NCBI RefSeq assembly: GCF_963676935.1
Contig: NZ_OY781470.1
Coordinates: 2,328,680 to 2,392,679, forward strand
Origin: Halarcobacter sp.
Lineage (GTDB): Bacteria > Campylobacterota > Campylobacteria > Campylobacterales > Arcobacteraceae
Direction of reading: 5' to 3'
Length of the DNA stretch: 64,000 nucleotides
Shown: positions 30,467-38,121 of the stretch, in pieces
Layout of the letters: the number at the start of each line of letters is the position of its first letter
How positions within the stretch are numbered: the stretch's first letter is position 1
Made by a program: the position numbers and the translations under genes
The notes under the pieces: generated by a model
Databases searched by the model: none
Told to the model about the DNA's origin: nothing
What the model saw: the letters and a program-made list of their open reading frames with translations, nothing else

Positions 30467-31275
30467 GTTTAAATATAAAACAATTATGTGTAAAAATAAA
30501 GAAAAATAAACTTCTTGAAAATATAGATTTAAATTTAAAAAATAGTGAACTAAATATTATAATAGGTCCAAATGGAGCTGGTAAAAGTACTCTTTTAAAA
30601 TCTATTTGTAAAATTATTGATAATGTAGATGGGGAAATTTTATTAAATAATGAAGATATTATAAAAAAAGATATACAAGAGGTATCAAAAGATATTTCAT
30701 ATATGGGTCAATTTCAAAATAATTCTAATCTAAATGTAATAGATATTTTAGAACTTTCAAGAAGAAAATATAGTGGTTTTTCTTTGAATAAAAAGGACCA
30801 TGAGATTATTGAAAAGATAATTAATGAATTTAACATTGAAAAATTTTTACATAAAAATATTGATTTTTTAAGTGGAGGAGAAAAACAAAAAATATTTTTA
30901 GCTTCTTCACTTATTCAAGAACCAAAGATTTTGCTTTTAGATGAACCAACCTCTTTTCTAGACCCAAAAAATCAAATAGAAATGCTTGAGATTATAAAGA
31001 AGGTTACAAAAGAGAAAAAACTTATAACAATAATGGTAATCCATGATTTACAAAATGCCCTACACTATGCAAATAAAATTATTATGCTTAAAGATAAAAA
31101 AATTATTGATTTCCAAGACTCACAAGATGTTCATGCTAAAATGATTTCAAATTTATATAATATACCCTGCGAAATATTTTGGCAAAATGGGCATCCTTTT
31201 ACTTTTTTTGGACACACTCATAATCATGGGAATAAACATCATAATCATCACCATAACATTAAGGATACAAATTGA
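30463..31275 (+). CDS. ABC importer ATPase with histidine-rich tail
   Basis: A 270-residue FecE/BtuD-type ATPase. Walker A IGPNGAGKSTLLKS (about 35-48), Q-loop YMGQFQ, signature LSGGEKQKIFLASSL, Walker B ILLLDEPTSFLDP and switch MVIHDL are all present. After the ATPase core it has a tail with eight histidines in fourteen residues (HTHNHGNKHHNHHH). This suggests cytoplasmic metal binding or buffering. The tail hints that the transporter moves nickel, cobalt or another transition metal rather than a simple ferric siderophore. Confidence 0.93.
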   Translation: MSLNIKQLCVKIKKNKLLENIDLNLKNSELNIIIGPNGAGKSTLLKSICKIIDNVDGEILLNNEDIIKKDIQEVSKDISYMGQFQNNSNLNVIDILELSRRKYSGFSLNKKDHEIIEKIINEFNIEKFLHKNIDFLSGGEKQKIFLASSLIQEPKILLLDEPTSFLDPKNQIEMLEIIKKVTKEKKLITIMVIHDLQNALHYANKIIMLKDKKIIDFQDSQDVHAKMISNLYNIPCEIFWQNGHPFTFFGHTHNHGNKHHNHHHNIKDTN

Positions 31276-32024
31276 TACTTGATACATTAAAAACCAAAGC
31301 ACTAAAAAGTGCAAAAAGAAATAATCTATTTTTAAAAGAGTATATGTTGGATAAAACTTTTACATTTTGTATAATAAGTAATGGAAAAAAAGATTTTGTC
31401 GGATTAACTTTAACTCCTAAAAATGAAGGTGAATTAAACACTTTTAAATCAAATTCTATAGAAGAGATTTTAACAACAACTAATTATAATTTAGCTCAAA
31501 GAGCTGTAACATTAGCACTTATTAACGCAATTGGCCAATATGAATTAGGCAAAGTTGATATTCCTTTAAAAGCAAATCTAAGAATTGCCCTTTATGAAAC
31601 AATTATTAATGAAAGTAGTGAGAATGATAATATTGTCTTTATAGGAAATTTAAAACCAGTTGTAAAAAAACTTAGTTCGTATAGAAAAAATGTCACTGTT
31701 TTTTGTAGAAGTATGACTGATGAAAAAAATGGTGTATACAATGATATTTTTGAGTATGAAGCAGTTTCAAAAGCTAATATTGTTGTAATAACAGGTGCAG
31801 CACTTATTGGTTCTACTATTGATGCAATTTTAAAATTTGCTACAAATGCAAAAACTGTTATATTATCTGGGTTTTCAGCTGGAATAAACCCTTTATGGCT
31901 TGAAGGATACAATATAACTCATGTGGCAAGTACAAGTTTAAAGGAAACAAAAAAAGAAGATATTTTAAATATCACACTTGAAAAGATTTTTGATAATCCT
32001 TGTTATTGTATAAAAAAAGATTAG
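31272..32024 (+). CDS. DUF364 domain protein (putative heavy-metal chelation)
   Basis: A 250-residue protein whose second half reads VVITGAALIGSTIDAILKFA ... VILSGFSAGINPLWLEGYNITHVAS, the Rossmann-like DUF364 pattern. The first half contains the companion N-terminal domain (AQRAVTLALINAIGQYEL). The family is often linked to metal or cofactor ABC transporters, and this gene is fourth in such an operon. The start is TTG at 31272 overlapping the ATPase stop, with AAGGA 6 bp upstream. The biochemical role is unknown; handling of imported metal is inference from context. It ends 3 bp from a converging gene. Confidence 0.8.
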   Translation: MILDTLKTKALKSAKRNNLFLKEYMLDKTFTFCIISNGKKDFVGLTLTPKNEGELNTFKSNSIEEILTTTNYNLAQRAVTLALINAIGQYELGKVDIPLKANLRIALYETIINESSENDNIVFIGNLKPVVKKLSSYRKNVTVFCRSMTDEKNGVYNDIFEYEAVSKANIVVITGAALIGSTIDAILKFATNAKTVILSGFSAGINPLWLEGYNITHVASTSLKETKKEDILNITLEKIFDNPCYCIKKD

Positions 32025-32026
32025 TT

Positions 32027-32548
32027 CTAATTCGTCTGTAAAATAGAGTTTTTTAATTTATAGCCCCAAACTTTATAAGCTTTTTGTCCTAAATGAAGAC
32101 CATCTGTTGTTAAATCCTCTTTTAAAAGACCTTTTTCATTTGAAAAAGCATAATTAAAATCTATCATTTTTATATTGTTTGATTCACAATACTCTTTTAT
32201 CATATTATTTAACTTATGAACTTTTTTATTTACTGCAGGCATTTGAGTTAATAGTACTGCTTGAACTATTATCTTTATATTTTTTTTTACTATTCTATCA
32301 ACTATTTTTTTATAGTTATCAAATATTTTTTCAAGTGGAACAGAAAGGCATAAGTCATTTATACCAATCATTAAACAAATTATTTTAGGTTCCAATTCTA
32401 TTGCTTGATTTACTTTATTTAATACCCCAAGAGTATTATCCCCATCAATTCCAAGATTTATTACAAAATTATTTTCTAAAAGCTTTTTCCAATCACCTCT
32501 TGCAGTAAGAGAATCACCTAACATTACAACTTCAATAGTTTTTTTCAT
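32027..32548 (-). CDS. SGNH/GDSL-family esterase
   Basis: A 173-residue single-domain hydrolase. Block I is VVMLGDSLTARGDW (catalytic Ser), block II NLGIDGDNT (Gly), block III CLMIGINDL (Asn) and block V TTDGLHLGQKAY (Asp-x-x-His), so the full SGNH set is intact. There is no signal peptide. It is similar to TAP-type thioesterase/lysophospholipase or platelet-activating-factor acetylhydrolase-like bacterial proteins. The substrate is unknown. It lies 9 bp downstream of the racemase-like gene and is probably co-transcribed with it. Confidence 0.88.
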   Translation of the reverse strand: MKKTIEVVMLGDSLTARGDWKKLLENNFVINLGIDGDNTLGVLNKVNQAIELEPKIICLMIGINDLCLSVPLEKIFDNYKKIVDRIVKKNIKIIVQAVLLTQMPAVNKKVHKLNNMIKEYCESNNIKMIDFNYAFSNEKGLLKEDLTTDGLHLGQKAYKVWGYKLKNSILQTN

Positions 32549-32557
32549 ATAAAATCT

Positions 32558-33256
32558 TTATTTTTTCAAGGCATAATCTACTGCATTTAAAACATGCAGT
32601 TTTGTAGTATCAAAGATGGGTATATCTACGTATCCTTGTTTTATAAGCATAGATATTTCAGTACACCCTAAAATAACACCTTCACACTCTTGCTCTTTTT
32701 CTAATCTTTTTATTATTTTGATATATTCATCTCTTGATTTTTTATTACATATGCCTAAACATAACTCTTTATAGATTACATCATGGATAATATTTTGCTC
32801 TTTTTCATTTGGAATTATAACTTCAATCCCAAAGTTATCTTGAATCCTATCTTTATAAAAAGCCTCTGTCATAGTAAACTTAGTACCTAAAAGAGCAACT
32901 TTTTTAATATTTTTTTTAACTAATTCCTTCCCTGTTGCATCTGCAATATGTAAAATTGGAATAGAGATATTTTTTTCTATTTGGGGAACAACTTTATGCA
33001 TGGTATTTGTGCAAATAATAAGAAAGTCAGCTTTTGCCTCTTGTATAGCTTTTGCTTCTTGGGATAAAATTACTGCTGTTTCATCCCAAAGTGAGCTGTG
33101 TTGAAACTTTTCAATCTCTTCAAAATCTACACTTGAAAGAATAATCTTGGCACTATGAAGACCACCAAGTCTATTTTTTATCTCTTCATTTAAAAGTTTA
33201 TAATAAGTAGCTGTACTTTCCCAAGACATTCCACCAAGCATTCCTATTTTTTTCAT
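32558..33256 (-). CDS. Aspartate/glutamate racemase family protein
   Basis: A 232-residue enzyme of the RacX/YgeA type. It starts KKIGMLGGMSWESTATYYKL. The two catalytic cysteines are visible in FLIICTNTMHKV and GVILGCTEISML. Such enzymes racemise amino acids without pyridoxal phosphate; broad-specificity and non-canonical D-amino-acid formation are known in the family. Which amino acid is used here is unclear. It is distinct from MurI, which has different flanking motifs. Confidence 0.88.
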   Translation of the reverse strand: MKKIGMLGGMSWESTATYYKLLNEEIKNRLGGLHSAKIILSSVDFEEIEKFQHSSLWDETAVILSQEAKAIQEAKADFLIICTNTMHKVVPQIEKNISIPILHIADATGKELVKKNIKKVALLGTKFTMTEAFYKDRIQDNFGIEVIIPNEKEQNIIHDVIYKELCLGICNKKSRDEYIKIIKRLEKEQECEGVILGCTEISMLIKQGYVDIPIFDTTKLHVLNAVDYALKK

Positions 33257-33324
33257 ACTTTCCCCAAAATTATAAAGTATAAATATTGTAACAAATTTAA
33301 ATTGTAGTAGAGTTTAGTTTTTCT

Positions 33325-33978
33325 CTAAGAAAGCTTTTCTAATCCATCTTTATTTAGTTTATACACACTTGGAGCAAGTTTTTCTATAAAAGTCTTATGA
33401 TGAGAGACAATAATCATAGATTTTTTTATTGAGTTTAAAATAGCAATGATTTTTTCTTCAGCAGATTCATCAAGGGCATTTGTTGGTTCATCAAGAAGTA
33501 AAATTTTTGGTTTTGTAATTAGTATTCCAGCAAGTGCTACGATTTTTTGCTCCCCTCCACTTAAATCATAAATATTTCTATTTTCTAAATGAAAGATTCC
33601 TAAATCTTTAAGAATTTCACAAGATTTGGCATAGGCTTCTTCTTTGTTTTCACCTTTGGCTCTTAGGGCAAACATAACATCTTCTATAACCGTTGGACAA
33701 AGAAAATGATCACTAACATCTTGAGGAAGATATCCAATATCACTCCTATACTTTCTAAAGTCTTTTAAACTCTTCATCTCATCATGAAATAAAAAAACTA
33801 ATCCAGAACTTGGTTTTATAAGACCTACAATAATTTTAAGCAAAGAGCTTTTCCCACTTCCATTTGCACCAATAATTGCTACTTTTTCCTCATGGGAAAC
33901 ATTTAGTGTAAGATTATTAAATACTTCTTTACTGGTGTTTTTATAAGCTAACTCTTTCAAATTTATTGAACAACTCAA
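33325..33978 (-). CDS. nikO: Nickel ECF transporter ATPase
   Basis: A 217-residue energy-coupling ATPase of the CbiO/NikO type. It has Walker A GANGSGKSSLLK, Q-loop YLPQDVSDHF (the second-position DVSDH is typical of EcfA-like ATPases), signature LSGGEQKIVALAGIL and Walker B ILLLDEPTNALD. It is the last gene of nikK-nikM-nikL-nikQ-nikO. Each of the last four genes overlaps the next by 4 bp, so stoichiometric translation is expected. The nickel (rather than cobalt) call rests on the NikK and NikL partners. Confidence 0.9.
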   Translation of the reverse strand: MSCSINLKELAYKNTSKEVFNNLTLNVSHEEKVAIIGANGSGKSSLLKIIVGLIKPSSGLVFLFHDEMKSLKDFRKYRSDIGYLPQDVSDHFLCPTVIEDVMFALRAKGENKEEAYAKSCEILKDLGIFHLENRNIYDLSGGEQKIVALAGILITKPKILLLDEPTNALDESAEEKIIAILNSIKKSMIIVSHHKTFIEKLAPSVYKLNKDGLEKLS

Positions 33979-34622
33979 ACTATTACCTCTTTTACATATA
34001 ACATAGAAACAAAAAATATCAAAGCAATATCATAAAATGATAGCTTAGAATTATTTATCAAATAAATTTTTCCATGAAATCCTCTTAATTCAAAAGAATC
34101 TTGTAAAGCGTTTGCTTTTCTTATTGACTTCACAAAAATATGACCAAAAAGATTACCATAAGTTTCATAAGCAAATAGTGAAGAGTTGGCTCTAAAACCT
34201 CTAGCTTTTAGAGTTAGTTTTATTTTTTTAAATTCGTCAGTTAAAACTTGTATCATCTTCAAAGAAAAATAAACTGAACTTACAAACTTTGTAGGAAACC
34301 TTAATTCATTTAAAGCTCTAACTATATCGTATCCACTAGACTTTGAAAATAAAAGTAAGTTAAACAAGATAATCATATTTGTTCTAATATATATATTTAA
34401 AGCATTTTGAACATCATCTTGTAGTAGTAAGATAATAAATATCATAACAATAAATAGATTTAAAAATAATAGTTTTTTAAGTATTTTAAAAAAGTCTTTA
34501 TATTCACAAACTATTGCAAATAGAATTGGAAGTAAAAAAAGGGTTTCAATTTTATTAAAACTTATAAATATAGAATATAAAAAGGCACAGATTAATATAA
34601 TTGAAGAGTTAAATTTACTCAT
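33975..34622 (-). CDS. nikQ: Nickel ECF transporter transmembrane T-component
   Basis: A 215-residue CbiQ/NikQ membrane protein. Hydrophobic helices fill the N-terminal half. The cytoplasmic coupling helices carry LTLKARGFRANSS and ALQDSFELRGFHG, the two Ala-Arg-Gly/Leu-Arg-Gly motifs of T-components that contact the ATPase. It overlaps both neighbours by 4 bp. Its identity as part of a nickel system is by operon context. Confidence 0.88.
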   Translation of the reverse strand: MSKFNSSIILICAFLYSIFISFNKIETLFLLPILFAIVCEYKDFFKILKKLLFLNLFIVMIFIILLLQDDVQNALNIYIRTNMIILFNLLLFSKSSGYDIVRALNELRFPTKFVSSVYFSLKMIQVLTDEFKKIKLTLKARGFRANSSLFAYETYGNLFGHIFVKSIRKANALQDSFELRGFHGKIYLINNSKLSFYDIALIFFVSMLYVKEVIV

Positions 34623-35017
34623 TTTTTAACTTTTTTTAAACCTATAAAAATTAAAGCTAATAAAACAATAGATACGATAGCTTCAATAAGATTATAATCT
34701 TTTACTTCTGGTTTTTCCTCTTTTAAATTTTTTACTTCAAATTCACTTTGTGCCCCATGTCCACCCAATGCTTCCACTTTTATTAGTAATTTTGGTCTTA
34801 ACTCTTTAACTATATATTCACCAGCTTTATTTGTTAAACCATTTTCAAGTAATTTACCACTTTTATCATATACTTCAACTTTACATTCATTACAATATGC
34901 TCCTGATGCAAAATATGCAGAGGCTATTACTTTTGAATTCTCTTCATATACAAATAGATTTAATTGATGAGCAAAAGCGCAGATTGTTAATAGAAAAATT
35001 AATGATATGATTTTCAT
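34619..35017 (-). CDS. nikL: NikL-like accessory component of nickel ECF transporter
   Basis: A 132-residue protein. A signal peptide (KIISLIFLLTICAFA) is followed directly by HQLNLFVYEENSKVIASAYF, a small beta-sandwich domain (GAYCNECKVEVYDKSG ... TNKAGEYIVKEL), and a C-terminal transmembrane helix (AIVSIVLLALIFIGL). The arrangement matches NikL, which replaces CbiN in many nickel ECF systems. The mature N-terminal histidine may take part in metal capture. It overlaps nikM and nikQ by 4 bp on either side. Confidence 0.78.
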   Translation of the reverse strand: MKIISLIFLLTICAFAHQLNLFVYEENSKVIASAYFASGAYCNECKVEVYDKSGKLLENGLTNKAGEYIVKELRPKLLIKVEALGGHGAQSEFEVKNLKEEKPEVKDYNLIEAIVSIVLLALIFIGLKKVKK

Positions 35018-35616
35018 AAGTTTACCTCTTCAAGAAGTTCTGGTGTAGATTTTTTTAAATAATTAATCAAGAAAATTGTAATTAGACCTTCAATAGCCAT
35101 AGCTGGAACATTTGCTAAGAATATTGTTAAAGAAGCATAAAGATACTCCTCTTTAGATAAAGCTAAAACAATTGCAAGAAAAAGAGTAGCTAACAATACA
35201 GGGAAAAAACCAATCACAAAGTATTTTATTTTTTCTTCTAAAAGATTAAAAAAACCTTTTTTTACAAATATATATGTGATGTAAGCTGGTAAAGACATAA
35301 TGACAAGGTTTGCACCAAGTGAGGTTATACCTCCATAACCCAGAAGTGTAGCTTGAAATAAAAGTGCTATTAAAATGCTTAAAAAAACACATGGACCTAT
35401 CAATATACCAATTACTCCAATTAATACCAAATGTATTTGCACCGGACCTAAGGGGATATGTATAAATGAAGCAATAAAAAATATTGCACTCATAGCAGAT
35501 ACAAGTGCAATATTTTTATTTTTTAAATTTTTAAGTGAATATAATACTAACCCTGCTCCTATTACTGCTGTAGTAATAGCAACTTCACTAGATAAGATAC
35601 CATCTGAAATATGCAT
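35014..35616 (-). CDS. nikM: Nickel ECF transporter substrate-specific S-component
   Basis: A 200-residue CbiM/NikM membrane protein. It starts MHISDGILS, where the N-terminal Met-His forms the square-planar Ni/Co site in the family. IHIPLGPVQIHLVLIG supplies the second conserved histidine region, and GYGGITSLGANLVIM is a further family block. The seven-helix pattern is intact. The first residue of the mature protein must be the initiating Met, so the start is certain. Only 3 bp separate it from nikK. Confidence 0.92.
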   Translation of the reverse strand: MHISDGILSSEVAITTAVIGAGLVLYSLKNLKNKNIALVSAMSAIFFIASFIHIPLGPVQIHLVLIGVIGILIGPCVFLSILIALLFQATLLGYGGITSLGANLVIMSLPAYITYIFVKKGFFNLLEEKIKYFVIGFFPVLLATLFLAIVLALSKEEYLYASLTIFLANVPAMAIEGLITIFLINYLKKSTPELLEEVNL

Positions 35617-35619
35617 ATT

Positions 35620-36342
35620 CTAATAAGCCTTTACCCAAATTAAAGCACCATTTTCAATAGGATATTTTTTTCCTTTGTATTCTTTTTCACCCTCTTCAAT
35701 TAGTGCTGCAAATCCCCACCAACCTTTATGGTTCATTACAAAAGAAAATACTCCATTATCATCTGTTTTAACAACTTGTGTTATGTGAGCATCAGTTGGT
35801 GCTTTTAAATTAAATTGATTATATAATTCAACTTCAACCTCTACATTTGAAACTGGTTCACCATTATATACAACTTTTCCTTGAAAAATATTCCCTGAAT
35901 ATAATCCAAAAGGCTTTGTTAATGGGATAATCTCATAAGTTAACCCAATTGGTTCATCCCATCCATCTTCTAATCCATATGAAGATACAATCACTTTAGG
36001 TACATGTGAGATATATTTTCCTTCAGCTGGTTCAAAATATGGTTCTGGAATAGTATAAAACTTGTAAACACCTGGTCTTTTTATCTCATAACTACTTTTC
36101 CAAGCTTTATGATCAAAAACTTTTGTCTCTGTCAAAGGTAAAGATTGTTTATTTTTTCCATAAAAAATACCCTTTGGTTTTACCATTGTCATACCAGTTT
36201 GTTCAAAAGGATGAATAAACATTGCATCCAAAGTTATTTTTGATTCCTCTTTTGAAGTAACATTATCAGTAGATGGGATAAAAGTTAGAAAGTGAGCATT
36301 TGCAAATACTGCAAATACTCCAGCTAAAATCAGTTTTTTCAT
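35620..36342 (-). CDS. nikK: NikK-like periplasmic nickel-handling protein (DUF4198)
   Basis: A 240-residue exported protein. The signal peptide (KKLILAGVFAVFANA) leaves a mature N-terminus of HFLTFIPSTD, with histidine in first position. Beta-rich DUF4198 domains follow (IHPFEQTGMTMVKP, SGNIFQGKVVYNGEPVSNV, DDNGVFSFVMNHKGWWGFAAL). NikK precedes NikM-type transporters and is thought to deliver or bind nickel in the periplasm. It is the first gene of the operon; a TATAAT (36369-36374, minus) and a GGAGC ribosome-binding site lie upstream. I saw no NikR-like operator that I could vouch for. Confidence 0.82.
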   Translation of the reverse strand: MKKLILAGVFAVFANAHFLTFIPSTDNVTSKEESKITLDAMFIHPFEQTGMTMVKPKGIFYGKNKQSLPLTETKVFDHKAWKSSYEIKRPGVYKFYTIPEPYFEPAEGKYISHVPKVIVSSYGLEDGWDEPIGLTYEIIPLTKPFGLYSGNIFQGKVVYNGEPVSNVEVEVELYNQFNLKAPTDAHITQVVKTDDNGVFSFVMNHKGWWGFAALIEEGEKEYKGKKYPIENGALIWVKAY

Positions 36343-36368
36343 TATTTGCTCCTTGAATTAATTGAAAA

Positions 36369-36374
36369 ATTATA
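36369..36374 (-). promoter_or_regulatory. Predicted -10 box of the nik operon
   Basis: TATAAT on the minus strand, 26 bp before the nikK ATG, within a 104-bp spacer below arsR. It would give a very short untranslated region. Confidence 0.4.
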
Positions 36375-36446
36375 AATATATAAAATTCAAAGGAAATAAA
36401 TTATTTTTTTTCTTATGTATTTTTGGAACTTTTAGCAAATATTTTA

Positions 36447-36806
36447 TTAGTTTATATTAAAAACATTCCCAATATTTTGTAACTCTTCTTTATACTCTTT
36501 AGCAATATAATAGTTTATAAGAAGTCCTTCTCTTTTTGATATTAATATGTTTGCATCTTTTAGTTTTCTAAGATGTTGAGATACTGGTGATTGTTTCATT
36601 TTCAAAATATCACTAATATCACATACACACATTTTTTCATATTTTAAAAGTAAATAAACTATTTTTAGTCTTACTTCACTTCCTAATAATGAGTATAATT
36701 TAGCCTCTTTTGAAAAAACCTCATCAAGTTTTGATATTATTGTTCTTTCCTTGTTAATTAAAGCTTCATTTACTTCTAGCCTTAGACAAGTTGTTTCATC
36801 TTTCAA
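36447..36806 (-). CDS. ArsR-family metal-sensing repressor
   Basis: A 119-residue winged-helix regulator. The core SEVRLKIVYLLLKYEKMCVCDISDIL (split here) contains CVCD in helix 3, the metal-binding alpha3 cysteine motif of ArsR/SmtB sensors. The recognition helix is MKQSPVSQHLRKLKDANIL, and REGLLINYYI is the wing. An additional Cys in the N-terminal extension (ETTCLRLEV) recalls CadC-type three- or four-Cys sites for Cd/Pb/Zn or As/Sb. It lies 12 bp downstream of the permease gene it presumably controls. The inverted repeat upstream of the permease is the likely operator, so the operon is probably autorepressed. Confidence 0.9.
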   Translation of the reverse strand: MKDETTCLRLEVNEALINKERTIISKLDEVFSKEAKLYSLLGSEVRLKIVYLLLKYEKMCVCDISDILKMKQSPVSQHLRKLKDANILISKREGLLINYYIAKEYKEELQNIGNVFNIN

Positions 36807-36818
36807 TAGATATTCCTT

Positions 36819-38042
36819 TTATTTTACTTTAAAATTGTTATTTTTATTTTGACTAAAACTTCCTTTTAAAGTCAAGTTATTTTGTACACTATTGGGCTTT
36901 AAATTATTAGTATTTTTTAACTCCGACCTAATAGTTTCATCACTAGAACAACAAGATGTTTTTTTAGTAAACTTATCTTTAAAAATATGGTATATAATTA
37001 AAGCTATCATAAAAATAGAAGCAAAAATACTAAAAATAGATACATCTTCATGATTTATAGCTATAGTAAAAAGACTTAACTCTTTAAAAAAAGTATCATA
37101 TATATAACCAAATAATAATCCCAATACAGCAATAACTAACAAATACACAATTAATGCTGTTCTTCCTAACATTTTATAAACCACACTCATGGTAACTGCA
37201 CTTGTTGCAGGTCCTGCTGTTAAAAATATAAATACAGCTCCAGGTGACATCCCTTGTATCATAAATGCAGCTGCAAATGGTAGTGATGCTGTTGCGCAAG
37301 TATATAAAGGCATTGCAAAAAGCATAACAACTAGATATGTTAAAAATTGGTTTTCAAAAAGGATTTGTGTATACTCTTTGGGAACTACTGTCATAAAAAG
37401 TGCTCCTAAAAATAGACCTACAATCAAAGCTTTAGCCATATCATTAAAAAGTGTTCCATATCCATATTTTAATACAGCTATAAAAGAAAAACCTTTTTTT
37501 GTACTTGAACTACTACAACAACTTGAAGTTGTATTTGAACTAGAACTGCAACAGCTAGATGTAGAACTAGAGTTTAAACTACAACAACTTTCTGTTTCTT
37601 CTATATTTTTATAAGTAGTATTAGTATCCTTTTTTTCAAATAAGTTTTGAACTAATCCAACTGTAATAGCTATAATTACAGAAGAAACAACTCTATATAA
37701 AGTAAATACAAATCCAAATAGTGAGTATGTTGCTAAAATAGAATCTACTCCAGTAATTGGAGTGGAGATTAAAAAACTTTGGACTGCACCTTTACTTGCG
37801 CCCTCTTTTTTCAAACCTTGTGCCAAAGGTATCACAGAACAAGAACACACAGGAAGAGGTATCCCAAAAAGTGTAGCTTTAACAACTGAACTAGTTGAAT
37901 TTTTTCCTAAATGAGATGAAACAAAATTATCAGGTATTAATTGTTTTAAAATACCTGCAAAAAATAGTCCTATGATTATGTAAAGTGACATGGCATTTAA
38001 CAAATCAAGGAAATTATCTAAAAAATTTATTAATAATTGCAT
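36819..38042 (-). CDS. SO_0444/ArsP-type heavy-metal efflux permease with CC-rich loop
   Basis: A 407-residue membrane protein of the DUF318 permease family. Two conserved repeats contain GIPLPVCSCSVIPLAQGLKK (CSC motif) and LYTCATASLPFAAAFM. The cytoplasmic-type central loop (about 150-185) has three Cys-Cys pairs in serine-rich spacing (SCCSLNS, SSCCSSSSN, SSCCSSSST). A fourth pair (TSCCSSDE) follows the last helix. These look like soft-metal relays. Related proteins export Cu/Zn or organoarsenicals. With the adjacent ArsR gene it forms a metal-induced efflux operon; the metal is not determined. Confidence 0.82.
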   Translation of the reverse strand: MQLLINFLDNFLDLLNAMSLYIIIGLFFAGILKQLIPDNFVSSHLGKNSTSSVVKATLFGIPLPVCSCSVIPLAQGLKKEGASKGAVQSFLISTPITGVDSILATYSLFGFVFTLYRVVSSVIIAITVGLVQNLFEKKDTNTTYKNIEETESCCSLNSSSTSSCCSSSSNTTSSCCSSSSTKKGFSFIAVLKYGYGTLFNDMAKALIVGLFLGALFMTVVPKEYTQILFENQFLTYLVVMLFAMPLYTCATASLPFAAAFMIQGMSPGAVFIFLTAGPATSAVTMSVVYKMLGRTALIVYLLVIAVLGLLFGYIYDTFFKELSLFTIAINHEDVSIFSIFASIFMIALIIYHIFKDKFTKKTSCCSSDETIRSELKNTNNLKPNSVQNNLTLKGSFSQNKNNNFKVK

Positions 38043-38055
38043 ATAAAAACCTTTA

Positions 38056-38083
38056 TAGTATATTAGAATATACTAATATACTA
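38056..38083. promoter_or_regulatory. Operator-like repeats upstream of permease-arsR operon
   Basis: A perfect 9-bp inverted repeat, TAGTATATT-AG-AATATACTA (38056-38075), with a third identical half-site AATATACTA at 38075-38083, ending 13 bp before the permease start. ArsR/SmtB operators are 12-2-12-like AT-rich dyads near the start site, so this is the likely binding site of the ArsR protein. Confidence 0.6.
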
Positions 38084-38121
38084 AATAAATTCTTATATTT
38101 TTCTTTTTTTTCAAATTAAAT

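Noticed and set aside
37484-37590. Short tandem DNA repeat or CRISPR-like array
   Set aside because: The periodicity is codon-level repetition of Ser and Cys-Cys codons inside the permease gene, with no uniform spacers.
37189-37614. 141-codon plus-strand frame opposite the metal permease
   Set aside because: Mirror of the Cys/Ser-rich loop and membrane helices; no start context and no motif.
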